In this document: positions 1 to 8,781 of the stretch, in pieces | Layout of the letters: every line of letters starts with the position of its first letter | Numbering within the stretch: the stretch's first letter is position 1 | Source of the DNA: an uncultured Oscillospiraceae bacterium | GTDB taxonomy: Bacteria; Bacillota; Clostridia; Oscillospirales; Acutalibacteraceae | Direction: 5' to 3' | Length of the DNA stretch: 11,149 nucleotides | Assembly: GCA_900552115.1 (NCBI GenBank) | Contig: URYP01000070.1 | Coordinates: 1 to 11,149, forward strand | Made by a program: the position numbers and the translations under genes | The notes under the pieces: generated by a model | Databases searched by the model: none | Seen by the model: the letters and a program-made list of their open reading frames with translations, nothing else | What the model was told of the DNA's origin: nothing

Positions 1-9
1 GCAGGTATA

Positions 10-50
10 AAAGAAAAAGGGCGGCGTTGACCAGATGTGTCAACGCCGCC
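10..50 (-). terminator. Rho-independent terminator of the V-ATPase operon
   Basis: Read on the minus strand, a perfect 11-bp stem (GGCGGCGTTGA paired with TCAACGCCGCC, 9-nt loop) is followed directly by CTTTTTCTTTT. It lies about 40 nt after the stop codon of subunit D, the last gene of the operon, which is where the operon terminator is expected. The plus strand has no U-tract after the stem, so it acts on minus-strand transcripts only. Confidence 0.93.
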
Positions 51-92
51 TTATTGCGTTTGGTTTACTTGGCAAATGGGGCTTCTAGCTTC

Positions 93-716
93 TCACGCCT
101 GTGCCCGGCGCGCTTTCTGCGCTTTGATCACCTTTAGCCGGGAAAAGTCCTCCCGCTCTTTTTCCTCCAGGGAATCGGATATGAACTTAACCGTAGAGGT
201 GAGGCGGGGAATGATGATATTTTTCAGGGCGTTGGCCCGTTTCTGCGTTTTATTGACCGCCGTGGCCAGCCGGTAAACGCTGTTTTCAACCTCGGCCAGC
301 TCCGCTGTCAACTTTTTTACGCGGTCGAACTGGATATAGGCCTCGTCCACCAGCGAACTGGTGAACATAAACCCGTAAGAAAGCTCCAGCGGCGACGATT
401 CGAGCGACACAATGGGAATATCCACCCCCATGACGCTGCGTGAGGTCAGTCGGAGGCCGTTTTCCACCGGCACCGCCGCCGCGATATCGGCGCAAATCCC
501 ATGCGCCACATTGGCCCGCTGCAGGGCTAGGTAGGCCTGCGCATAACAGGAATCGATCTGGGACTGCAGAACGCCGGCCCGGTCGATCAGCGCCATCATC
601 TCCCGGACAATGACGTTGCGTTTGCGGTCGAGCAGCTCGAACCCCAGCATCGCGAGATCGAGTGATTTTTTGGTGTTGATTAAATTGCCTTTGGTGGGAA
701 ATACCTGATCGGCCAC
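93..716 (-). CDS. ntpD: V-type ATP synthase subunit D (central rotor shaft)
   Basis: Subunit D is the long antiparallel coiled-coil shaft that turns inside the A3B3 head and, with subunit F, passes torque to subunit C and the c-ring at the cytoplasmic face of the membrane. The 207-aa product opens with the family signature QVFPTKGNL and LDLAMLGFELLDRKRN. It ends with the second shaft helix (RLATAVNKTQKRANALKNI) and the basic tail EREDFSRLKVIKAQK, which is normal length for the family. I place the start at a GTG at 714-716, giving MADQVFPTKGNL, which matches family N-termini. The Shine-Dalgarno AGGGGGTGA lies 5 nt upstream and itself contains a more upstream GTG, at 723-725, which would therefore be a poor start. 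It is the last gene of the operon, 33 nt after subunit B and just before the terminator. Confidence 0.95.
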   Translation of the reverse strand: MADQVFPTKGNLINTKKSLDLAMLGFELLDRKRNVIVREMMALIDRAGVLQSQIDSCYAQAYLALQRANVAHGICADIAAAVPVENGLRLTSRSVMGVDIPIVSLESSPLELSYGFMFTSSLVDEAYIQFDRVKKLTAELAEVENSVYRLATAVNKTQKRANALKNIIIPRLTSTVKFISDSLEEKEREDFSRLKVIKAQKARRAQA

Positions 717-721
717 CGGCC

Positions 722-730
722 TCACCCCCT
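722..730 (-). promoter_or_regulatory. Ribosome binding site deciding the subunit D start
   Basis: The minus strand reads AGGGGGTGA, which differs at one position from AGGAGGTGA, 5 nt before the GTG at 714-716. The other in-frame GTG (723-725) lies inside this site, so the shorter 207-aa protein is favoured. Confidence 0.8.
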
Positions 731-749
731 TTAGATACGCTGTTAAGCG

Positions 750-2180
750 TTATGGTTCGTCTTGCACCGCATGTTCCGCCGCCGTCCCAGGGTCTGCCAC
801 GTCGGGATCGGGGCGGTAATGGGCCTCAATCAGCTTATCGTCGATACGGTCGAGTTCCTCACGGGGCAGGGTGGACAGCAGCCTCCAGCCCAGTTCAAGC
901 GTCTGGTCAATGGTACGGTTCACGTTTTCCCCCTGCCGGATATACTCCTCGTCAAACTGCCGGCCGAAGGCCATCAGCTTTTTGTCGTTCGGCGACAGCT
1001 CCTCCTCGCCAATGACCGACGCCAGCGAACGGGCATCCTGAACCCGCGCATAGCAGGCAAACAACTGGTTGGATACCGCCGCGTGGTCAGCGCGGGTAAA
1101 GCCCTCGCCGATACCGTCTTTCATCAGGCGGGACAGGGAAGGAAGCACCGCGACCGGCGGATAGATACCATTGTTGTCCAGCGCGCGGTCGAGCACGATC
1201 TGCCCCTCGGTGATGTACCCCGTCAGGTCGGGAATGGGATGAGTGATATCGTCGTTAGGCATGGTCAAAATCGGGATTTGGGTGACCGACCCGGTGCTTC
1301 CCTTTATCATGCCGGCCCGCTCATACAGCGATGCCAGGTCGGAATAGAGATAGCCCGGATAGCCTTTGCGCCCGGGAATTTCTCCTTTGGAGGAGGAGAA
1401 TTCACGGCAAGCCTCCGCATAAGAGGTCATATCGGTCATAATGACGAGAATGTGCATGTTGCAGTCAAACGCCAGGTATTCCGCCGCGGTCAGCGCACAG
1501 CGGGGCGTCAGGATGCGCTCGATAACCGGATCGTTGGACAGGTTGAGGAACATGGCCACACGGCCCAGCACGCCGCTGCTTTCAAAGTTGCGGCGGAAAT
1601 AGTCGGCCACATCGCTGGTCACGCCCATGGCGGCAAACACCACGGCAAAATCCTGCCCCTTTTGGTCTGCGATCTTGGCCTGCCGCACAATCTGCGCCGC
1701 CAGTTCGTTGTGCTTCATCCCCGAACCCGAAAAAATAGGGAGCTTTTGTCCGCGGATCAGGGTGATCATGCAGTCAATGGAGGAAATGCCGGTGGCAATA
1801 TAGTCGCGGGGATACACGCGGGAGACCGGATTGATGGCGGAGCCGTTGATGTCCCGCTTGGTCTCAGAGAAAACCGGACCCAGGCCGTCGATGGGCCGGC
1901 CGGCTCCGTCGAAAATACGGCCCAGCAGTTCGGGGGACAGGGCCATTTCTACCGGATGCCCTTCCAGCCGGGTGCGGGTGTTGTCGAGCGAAATACCGTT
2001 GGTACCCTCAAACACCTGGATGATGGCGCGGTCGCCGTCCAGCTGGACGATACGGCCCGCCCGCCGGCTGCCGTCCGCCAACTGGATGGTGACGGTCTCC
2101 TCAAAGGACGCGTTTTTGACCCCGTCCACCGCGATCAGGGAGCCGGTAATCTCTTTGACGCCGATATATTCGATAATCAC
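750..2180 (-). CDS. ntpB: V-type ATP synthase subunit B (non-catalytic head subunit)
   Basis: Subunit B alternates with A in the hexameric cytoplasmic head and completes the catalytic sites at the A/B interface. The 476-aa product has an N-terminal beta-barrel (residues about 1-75, starting EYIGVKEITGSLIAVDG) and a RecA-like core. The P-loop position reads SGSGMKHN (151-158) and lacks the GKT of a working Walker A motif, as expected for B. R350 in PSLSR matches in sequence and number the arginine finger of Enterococcus hirae NtpB. A helical C-terminal domain follows. The start is GTG at 2178-2180 with GGGAGTGG just upstream, and only 12 nt separate it from subunit A. The last ~20 residues, an acidic PDPDVADPGTAAEHAVQDEP-type tail, run past the usual family end and look unstructured. 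Confidence 0.97.
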   Translation of the reverse strand: MIIEYIGVKEITGSLIAVDGVKNASFEETVTIQLADGSRRAGRIVQLDGDRAIIQVFEGTNGISLDNTRTRLEGHPVEMALSPELLGRIFDGAGRPIDGLGPVFSETKRDINGSAINPVSRVYPRDYIATGISSIDCMITLIRGQKLPIFSGSGMKHNELAAQIVRQAKIADQKGQDFAVVFAAMGVTSDVADYFRRNFESSGVLGRVAMFLNLSNDPVIERILTPRCALTAAEYLAFDCNMHILVIMTDMTSYAEACREFSSSKGEIPGRKGYPGYLYSDLASLYERAGMIKGSTGSVTQIPILTMPNDDITHPIPDLTGYITEGQIVLDRALDNNGIYPPVAVLPSLSRLMKDGIGEGFTRADHAAVSNQLFACYARVQDARSLASVIGEEELSPNDKKLMAFGRQFDEEYIRQGENVNRTIDQTLELGWRLLSTLPREELDRIDDKLIEAHYRPDPDVADPGTAAEHAVQDEP

Positions 2181-2192
2181 AAAACCACTCCC

Positions 2193-3950
<1,758 letters not shown>

Positions 3951-3966
3951 TGCCTTCCCGCCTTTC

Positions 3967-4572
3967 CTACGCCGGCTTGACCGACAGTCCCATGCTCTGT
4001 ATGAACCAGTCGCGCTGCTGTTCCAGCTTGGAATCGAGCGTGTCGTCCACCAGAATGCCGGCCTGCGGATTCATTCCCCTAATGCCGCCCAGTGCGATAT
4101 CACCGGAAAAGTCCAGCCGGCTGCCGGCCGGGCACAGGTCCTTCAGGATGCTTTCCCGCTCCCGGTCCCTTTCGGACAAATAATATACCGTGCCGTCGGC
4201 CGGAATCAGCCGGGACATCTCCTGTATGGACGCACGCAGCAAATCCGTATAGGCGGGAGTGGAACCGTAGTCGAGCAGACGGCGGCGTGCTTCCTCAAAC
4301 ACGGTATCGATAATGGCCTGCCTGCGGCGGATCAGGTCGCCGCGTAGGGCGAATTCCCGCTGGGAAAATTCCTTTTTCAGCTGGTTGTTGACCTCTTCCC
4401 GTTCCTCATGGATCAGGTTGTAGGCCTCCTGCAGCACCTGCTGTTCGGCCTGGGCCATCCGTTCGGCCTTGAATGCCTCCACTTCGTCGTGGATTTTGCG
4501 GCTCTGCTCTTCGGCGTAAGCCGTAATGGCCTCCACAAACTTATCTACCTTTTTATTATTATTGTTGATCAT
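3967..4572 (-). CDS. ntpE: V-type ATP synthase subunit E (peripheral stalk)
   Basis: Subunit E pairs with the G/H coiled-coil subunit to form the outer stalks that hold the A3B3 head still against subunit I. The 201-aa product shows the expected plan: a charged, Ala/Glu/Gln-rich N-terminal helix of about 100 residues (AEEQSRKIHDEVEAFKAER, QQVLQEAYNLIHEEREEVNN) and a globular C-terminal domain with DFSGDIALGGI and GILVDDTLDSKLEQQ, which correspond to the GGI and D-T/N-(S/T) motifs of family E heads. The N-terminus MINNNNKKVDKF is AT-rich (AAC-AAT-AAT-AAT-AAA) amid GC-rich DNA, which would keep the translation start unstructured. The start is ATG with AAAGGCGG upstream. It sits between F (24 nt) and A (16 nt). 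This family is poorly conserved, so the call rests partly on position. Confidence 0.88.
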   Translation of the reverse strand: MINNNNKKVDKFVEAITAYAEEQSRKIHDEVEAFKAERMAQAEQQVLQEAYNLIHEEREEVNNQLKKEFSQREFALRGDLIRRRQAIIDTVFEEARRRLLDYGSTPAYTDLLRASIQEMSRLIPADGTVYYLSERDRERESILKDLCPAGSRLDFSGDIALGGIRGMNPQAGILVDDTLDSKLEQQRDWFIQSMGLSVKPA

Positions 4573-4596
4573 AAACCGGATCCGCCTTTCTTTGGC

Positions 4597-4905
4597 TCAG
4601 ATCTTGATACCGATGGCATCCCGCACATAACGGGTAATGGAGTCCTTGGCACGGCCGTTTCCGTGCCGGTCGGGTATTTCCACGATCAGGGGACGCGAGC
4701 GGTGGAGCTTGAGATCATCCACCAGGTCGCGGCAAAGGGAGACCAGGTGCTCCGTCATCAGGATTATGGCGACGTCCTCCTGCTCCATGGCGCCGGACAG
4801 GGCTTTCTGCACTTCGTCTTCTTCGTGCACCACGACCCCTTCTATCCCGGCCATGCGCATGCCGACCTGGGTATCCACGTTGTCGCTGATAAGATAAAAA
4901 CGCAC
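4597..4905 (-). CDS. ntpG: V-type ATP synthase subunit F (central stalk)
   Basis: This small Rossmann-like subunit binds the shaft subunit D and forms part of the central rotor. In Enterococcus hirae the same subunit is called NtpG; elsewhere it is AtpF. The 102-aa product opens MRFYLISDNVDTQVGMRMAGIEGVVVHEEDEV, the usual 'I-D-x-x-T-x-x-G-x-x-L-A-G' pattern. It contains a central hydrophobic strand (VAIILMTEHL) and the PLIVEIPDRHG loop, and ends with DSITRYVRDAIGIKI. Length is normal. The start is GTG at 4903-4905 with the strong Shine-Dalgarno GGGAGGAA 5-6 nt upstream. It lies 24 nt after K and 24 nt before E. Many bacterial operons place F after C instead, so its position next to K is a variant order. 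Confidence 0.92.
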   Translation of the reverse strand: MRFYLISDNVDTQVGMRMAGIEGVVVHEEDEVQKALSGAMEQEDVAIILMTEHLVSLCRDLVDDLKLHRSRPLIVEIPDRHGNGRAKDSITRYVRDAIGIKI

Positions 4906-4929
4906 AATCGATTCCTCCCTGCGGGCGGA

Positions 4930-5370
4930 TCAGGCGAACAGGATCAAAATGGAGATCAGCAGGCCATACAGGCCGAGGCCTTCGCCGAGCGCCACGAAAA
5001 TGATGGACTTACCAAAGGATTTCGGATTCTCCGCCGTGGCGCCGATAGCTGCGGCAGAACCGGCGGCAACGGCAATACCGCCGCCGATACCGGCCAGGCC
5101 CACCGCCAGGGCGGCGCCGATGTACTTCATACCGTCATTTGACGAGGCGGCGGTATCCGTCGTTTCCGACTGAGAGGCCGCCGGGGCCGGATCCGTGTCG
5201 GCGGCCACGCCGAAGGGCAGGATCAGGCTGAATGCCATAATGGCGGCCAGGCACAGGAAATGCATTTTCATTGCCTTTCCCGGCGCCCAGCCCTTTTTGA
5301 CCAGTGCGACGGCCACTGCGACCGAGAGGATGAGGAGCGCTACGGGAATGATTAAAAACCAGTTATTCAT
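4930..5370 (-). CDS. ntpK: V-type ATP synthase subunit K (c-ring proteolipid), N-terminally extended
   Basis: Subunit K forms the rotating membrane c-ring that carries the coupling ion. From the ATG at 5368-5370 the product has 146 aa and about four hydrophobic segments: about 4-24, 37-57, 82-105 and 121-146. Only the last two form the recognisable c-hairpin: glycine-rich GLAGIGGGIAVAAGSAAAIGA, cytoplasmic loop ATAENPKSFGK, then FVALGEGLGLYGLLISILIL with the ion-binding glutamate E130 and Y135. The first half has no such glutamate, so this is not a duplicated 16-kDa proteolipid. It is a 2-helix c-subunit with an extra N-terminal hairpin and an Ala/Ser/Thr/Asp linker (about 57-79). The second segment ends in PFGVAADTDPA, which resembles a signal-peptidase site. 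An in-frame TTG nine bases upstream is excluded because the GGAGGT site would abut it. The gene lies 33 nt after I and 24 nt before F. Confidence 0.93.
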   Translation of the reverse strand: MNNWFLIIPVALLILSVAVAVALVKKGWAPGKAMKMHFLCLAAIMAFSLILPFGVAADTDPAPAASQSETTDTAASSNDGMKYIGAALAVGLAGIGGGIAVAAGSAAAIGATAENPKSFGKSIIFVALGEGLGLYGLLISILILFA

Positions 5371-5378
5371 AATTGACA

Positions 5379-5384
5379 ACCTCC
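5379..5384 (-). promoter_or_regulatory. Ribosome binding site deciding the subunit K start
   Basis: The minus strand reads GGAGGT followed by an 8-nt spacer and ATG at 5368-5370. The alternative upstream TTG at 5377-5379 overlaps the end of this site and cannot use it. It is one of the best ribosome binding sites in the operon, which fits the subunit needed in most copies. Confidence 0.8.
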
Positions 5385-5403
5385 ATCAAAATAATGTCTT
5401 CAT

Positions 5404-7329
5404 TTATCCGGCCGCGTGTACCGACAGGGGACTGAACGTCTGCCCGTCACCGATATAGTACCGGCTGAACATTTCGTAAAACTCCAGGCGCATGACCTGG
5501 ATGGCCACCAGCGTGGCTTCCATGACCACCACCAAGGCATTGCCCAGAATCATGGTGACGGTATACCCGAATGGCCCGAACGGCTTTGCCAGGGCAAACA
5601 CCGCCAGCATCATGCCGGCGTGCACCAGCACAAACGCGCCTACCCGGAGAAAGGACATCGTGTTGGACAGATACGTAAGCAGGGTTTCAAACAACTCGAA
5701 AAAGTTCTGCACAATAAACTCGCCCCAGCTTTCCGGTTTCCAGTCCGGGTCGTGGGCGATGAGTTTTCCCAGCAGCTCTTTAAAGAAAATGGCCAGCAGG
5801 GGAACAACCAGCACCAACACGATGTAAACCGGGTTCAGCAGCGGGATATCCAGCAGGAACTGACCGGCACAGCCGGCAATCAGGCCGACATAGAACACAA
5901 ACCCGGCCACGCCGCTGGAACTGAACAGGGCGTTTTCATAATCCCGCCTTCGCAGGCTGGAGAAAATGTTGATGCCCATGGCAATGATAATCAGCACCAG
6001 TCCAGCGGCGACGGAGGCCAGCAGGATGGTTGTGGTGGACGACATGATCTCGATAGGCTTTTCATCCAATCCGAAAACGGCCTTATAGAACGGGTCGAGC
6101 AGATGCTCGAAGCCGAACACGGAGCCGTAGACCACACCGAAAACAGCGGAGGAAATGCCGCAGGGAACCAAAATGCGGCCGATCGCCATTTTTCGGAGTT
6201 TCCACATCAGCCATCCGGCTACCGCCACCAGGATTCCCTGTCCCACGTCACCGAACATGACGCCAAATAGCAGCACATAGGTGACGGCCACAAAGCCGGT
6301 GGGATCCATTTCACCGTAGCGGGGCACCCCGTACATATCCACCAGGAATTCGAAGGGCCGGAACAGCGCATGGTTTTTCAGCTTGACCGGCGGAGTGTGG
6401 CGGGTGTCGGCCTCCGCCTTTTCAAAGGTGGCCGACACCGATTCGATCGGCTCAAGCAGGGACTCAAACTGCTTTTGCGCGGGCGCGGGCACCCAGCCCG
6501 CCACAATAAATTCATCGTGATAACGGGCGGCGTAGCGGCGCAGCCCGAAAAAGTATTCCAGCCGGTACAGGGCCGTATAGACAGCCAGGCAGTTGTCCTT
6601 TTCTTTTTCCCAGATCGCGGCAAGGTCGGCGCGGGCTTTTTCGAGCTCCCGGGCAACATTTTCCTGCTCGTCGTGCAGCTGGCTGAGGATTTCCTCCACC
6701 GTACCGGTGGCCGCGGGTACATGCACCCGCTCAAAATACAGCCCGGAAAAGATGCGGTCGACGTCGTCGGCCACTTCCAGAGGGGTGAAGTACAGGCCCC
6801 AGTAATAGTTTTTTTCTTTGCCGCCGGGGAAAAACAGCACGTATGGGTTATCGCTGTACAGATCGAGCTTGTCGTAACTCTCTACAGGGAGCCTGCCGAA
6901 GCGCACTTTTATGTTTTTGCAGGACAGGATGCTGCTCAGCTCGATATCCAGCCCTTTCAAATGCTCGAACTGGCCGATATCCTGTACTAGTGACTGGGCT
7001 CGCCCGTTCAGCTCGGAAATGCGTTCGAACGCGCCGGTGGCTCGCCCGCTGAAATCCTGGATATAGGCCAGCAGCTCCTTTTCCGATAAGGGAGACGGCC
7101 GGACCTCTTCGGGCTGTGCGCCCAACCGCTGAATGGCGCCTTTCAGGCGATTCAGCGGTTCCGTATAGGGATTTTCTTCCCGTACGGCGGAAAAATCTTT
7201 TGTGTCGGAGAAAAAGGTCAGGGCGTCTTCGGGATGAAACAGCCCGCTTTCGCCGCAAACCTGCATGACGTCGTCCAGATGCGGCATCAGACCGACAATG
7301 GTAACCAGTTTCATGGTGGTGACCGCCAA
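5404..7329 (-). CDS. ntpI: V-type ATP synthase subunit I (membrane stator a-subunit)
   Basis: Subunit I provides the two half-channels through which the ion reaches the c-ring and anchors the peripheral stalks. The 641-aa product has a cytoplasmic N-terminal half (about 1-335) with coiled coils, including about 210-250 (LSQLHDEQENVARELEKARADLAAIWEKE-type). The membrane half follows: LLFGVMFGDVGQGILV (about 353-368) opens the helix bundle, and later helices lie at about 385-402, 430-455, 474-495, 500-517, 560-585 and 590-612. Both conserved channel arginines are present: R562 in SFLRVG and R614 in QVMRLEFYEMFSRYY. I chose the TTG at 7327-7329 (MAVTTMKLVTIVGL) because GGGAGGG lies 7 nt upstream, and the in-frame ATG 15 nt further in would be too far from it. 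The MAxxxMK opening also recalls other family members. It lies 15 nt after C and 33 nt before K. Confidence 0.96.
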   Translation of the reverse strand: MAVTTMKLVTIVGLMPHLDDVMQVCGESGLFHPEDALTFFSDTKDFSAVREENPYTEPLNRLKGAIQRLGAQPEEVRPSPLSEKELLAYIQDFSGRATGAFERISELNGRAQSLVQDIGQFEHLKGLDIELSSILSCKNIKVRFGRLPVESYDKLDLYSDNPYVLFFPGGKEKNYYWGLYFTPLEVADDVDRIFSGLYFERVHVPAATGTVEEILSQLHDEQENVARELEKARADLAAIWEKEKDNCLAVYTALYRLEYFFGLRRYAARYHDEFIVAGWVPAPAQKQFESLLEPIESVSATFEKAEADTRHTPPVKLKNHALFRPFEFLVDMYGVPRYGEMDPTGFVAVTYVLLFGVMFGDVGQGILVAVAGWLMWKLRKMAIGRILVPCGISSAVFGVVYGSVFGFEHLLDPFYKAVFGLDEKPIEIMSSTTTILLASVAAGLVLIIIAMGINIFSSLRRRDYENALFSSSGVAGFVFYVGLIAGCAGQFLLDIPLLNPVYIVLVLVVPLLAIFFKELLGKLIAHDPDWKPESWGEFIVQNFFELFETLLTYLSNTMSFLRVGAFVLVHAGMMLAVFALAKPFGPFGYTVTMILGNALVVVMEATLVAIQVMRLEFYEMFSRYYIGDGQTFSPLSVHAAG

Positions 7330-7336
7330 CAGAAAT

Positions 7337-7343
7337 CCCTCCC
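7337..7343 (-). promoter_or_regulatory. Ribosome binding site deciding the TTG start of subunit I
   Basis: The minus strand reads GGGAGGG, 7 nt before the TTG at 7327-7329 and 22 nt before the first in-frame ATG. The spacing supports initiation at TTG. Confidence 0.7.
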
Positions 7344-7344
7344 T

Positions 7345-8397
7345 TTATTCTGTGCCGCTGCCGCCCAGCACCAGCATTGACTGGATGTCGGCCGGGGGCA
7401 GGCTGTATCGAATGCCTTCGATAATATTGATCAAATCGTCCTGCTCGATCTCGGTGATAATGATGTAGGAGGCGAACACGACCAGCGGATAGGTGGAAAA
7501 ATGCATATACCGCCGCGCGACAAAATAGGGCAGCCGCAACGGCATATCGTCCACATTAACCCGCTGTGATTCCTCCACATGTTTGCCGGCGGTGGAGAAA
7601 AACAGCTCCAGCACCTGCGCATCATTCTCGGCCTCGACCATCTGCCGCATCACTGCTTTGGAAAGGTTGCCGGTAACGGGGAGCAGGTTGCGGCGTATCT
7701 CGTCCGGGGACATGTGGAAGTATTTTTTCATACGGCGGATACGGGACACGTTGATCGCGTCGATCTGGGTGCCGAAAAGCTTCAGCATTTCCCGCCGCTC
7801 TCCGGACGACAGTCCCTGCACATCATCAAACAGCGTGCTGAACAAATAAGACGTCAGCGCGTTTTCCACCTCCGTCATAGGCAGTTCGTCCATATGGCAG
7901 GGGAGAAACCTGCGTAGAAGAGGCCCATATGGGGTCTGCCCGGCGGCGTCCGCTACATCTTCAAATGTTTTGGCAGAGGCCATGCTTTTCAAGTCCAGGC
8001 GAGTGACGCGCGTGAGAAAAGCCGGCACCGAGAAGAGAAAATCCTGCGTGCGGTGCGCACGCATCAGATGCAGGCAATGCATGATCTGCTCAATTTCACT
8101 CTTTTTAATGTAGTAATCCGACAGCCGCTGATTCATGGAACGGTCGTAATGCATCAGCGACTCATAATCGTCAAACAGCTTGCGCCGGATCACCGCTTCC
8201 AGATATCCCCGATGAACCGCGCCTTCGTTGACATCGGCCAGCACGTCGGCGTAATGCGTCCGGGTTTTGAGGTAGGAAGCCACTTCACCGACGTTATGAC
8301 AGCTCAGCAGGTTTTTATAGTCCTGACGGGTCAGACAGCGGCCATACATGGCGCGCGCCTTGGCAGAAATTGCCCCCGCGGAATAGGAAAGCGCCAT
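7345..8397 (-). CDS. ntpC: V-type ATP synthase subunit C (rotor-to-ring adaptor)
   Basis: Subunit C (equivalent to eukaryotic subunit d) is the funnel-shaped socket that links the D/F shaft to the top of the K ring. The 350-aa all-helical product has the usual length and family features: an N-terminal SAGAISAKARAMYGRCLTRQDYKNLL with the M-x-x-x-L-(L/T) pattern, repeated three-helix units (KSEIEQIMHCLHLMRAHR; QIDAINVSRIRRMKKYF; EIRRNLLPVTGNLSKAVMRQMVEA), and a C-terminal helix bundle with RRYMHFSTYPLVVFASYIIITEIEQDDLINIIEGIRYSLPP, corresponding to the conserved 'E-I-x-N-L-x-x-I-x-x-G' end. The start is ATG with AAAGGA about 10 nt upstream, the weakest ribosome binding site in the operon. Only one copy is needed per complex, which fits. 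It lies 34 nt after G/H and 15 nt before I. Its place ahead of I differs from the common I-K-E-C-F order. Confidence 0.94.
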   Translation of the reverse strand: MALSYSAGAISAKARAMYGRCLTRQDYKNLLSCHNVGEVASYLKTRTHYADVLADVNEGAVHRGYLEAVIRRKLFDDYESLMHYDRSMNQRLSDYYIKKSEIEQIMHCLHLMRAHRTQDFLFSVPAFLTRVTRLDLKSMASAKTFEDVADAAGQTPYGPLLRRFLPCHMDELPMTEVENALTSYLFSTLFDDVQGLSSGERREMLKLFGTQIDAINVSRIRRMKKYFHMSPDEIRRNLLPVTGNLSKAVMRQMVEAENDAQVLELFFSTAGKHVEESQRVNVDDMPLRLPYFVARRYMHFSTYPLVVFASYIIITEIEQDDLINIIEGIRYSLPPADIQSMLVLGGSGTE

Positions 8398-8431
8398 TTT
8401 TACCAGGTCCTTTCAACAGGTTGACGATCTG

Positions 8432-8743
8432 TCAGCGGGCCAGAACCCGCTGCACAATCTGTTCCACCCATTCGTCGTGATGGTCGTTGTAGGCCTGCTC
8501 CAACACAGCCGCCTGTTCGTCATAATGGGCTTTGCATTTTTCCCATTTCTGATTCATCATGGTGCGGTCCATTTCGCTGTTAATGCGGATACGCCGTCGG
8601 GCCTTTTGCAGATAATCCTCCCGCAGCGCCCGCACTTTTTCTTCGATCTCCTGCTCACAGGTCAGCTTTTCACGCTGCGCGGCCTCCGTGGTCTGCTGGG
8701 CCTTGCGGTCCATATCGATGATTTGTTTAATCACGTCTTCCAT
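8432..8743 (-). CDS. V-type ATP synthase subunit G/H-like coiled-coil stalk protein
   Basis: This 103-aa protein is almost entirely charged helix (EAAQREKLTCEQEIEEKVRALRE, YLQKARRRIRINSEMDRTMMNQKWEKCKAHYDEQAAVLEQAYNDH). It begins with MEDVIKQIIDMDRKAQQ, the 'V-I-x-x-I-x-x-x-E/D-x-x-A' opening typical of the archaeal/bacterial G/H subunits (AhaH, E. hirae NtpF). These wind around subunit E to form the peripheral stalk. Sequence conservation in this family is weak, so the call depends on the opening, size, helical content and its place as first gene of the ATPase set. The ATG at 8741-8743 is chosen because AAGGGAGG sits 8 nt upstream. An in-frame GTG 30 nt earlier would put that site inside the gene. 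The stop is 34 nt before subunit C. Confidence 0.82.
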   Translation of the reverse strand: MEDVIKQIIDMDRKAQQTTEAAQREKLTCEQEIEEKVRALREDYLQKARRRIRINSEMDRTMMNQKWEKCKAHYDEQAAVLEQAYNDHHDEWVEQIVQRVLAR

Positions 8744-8751
8744 CCTGCCAG

Positions 8752-8759
8752 CCTCCCTT
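8752..8759 (-). promoter_or_regulatory. Ribosome binding site deciding the subunit G/H start
   Basis: The minus strand reads AAGGGAGG with an 8-nt spacer to the ATG at 8741-8743. This rules out the longer reading from GTG at 8771-8773, which has no such site. Confidence 0.8.
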
Positions 8760-8781
8760 AAAATAACAACCACAATATCCA

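Noticed and set aside
5416..6270. Plus-strand open frame of 284 codons antisense to subunit I
   Set aside because: Gln/His-rich shadow of the membrane domain with no domain signature.
8744..8781. Possible promoter just upstream of subunit G/H (TATTTT as -10)
   Set aside because: The best -35 match is poor, lies inside the hairpin, and has a 19-nt spacer. The T-rich stretch alone is not enough.
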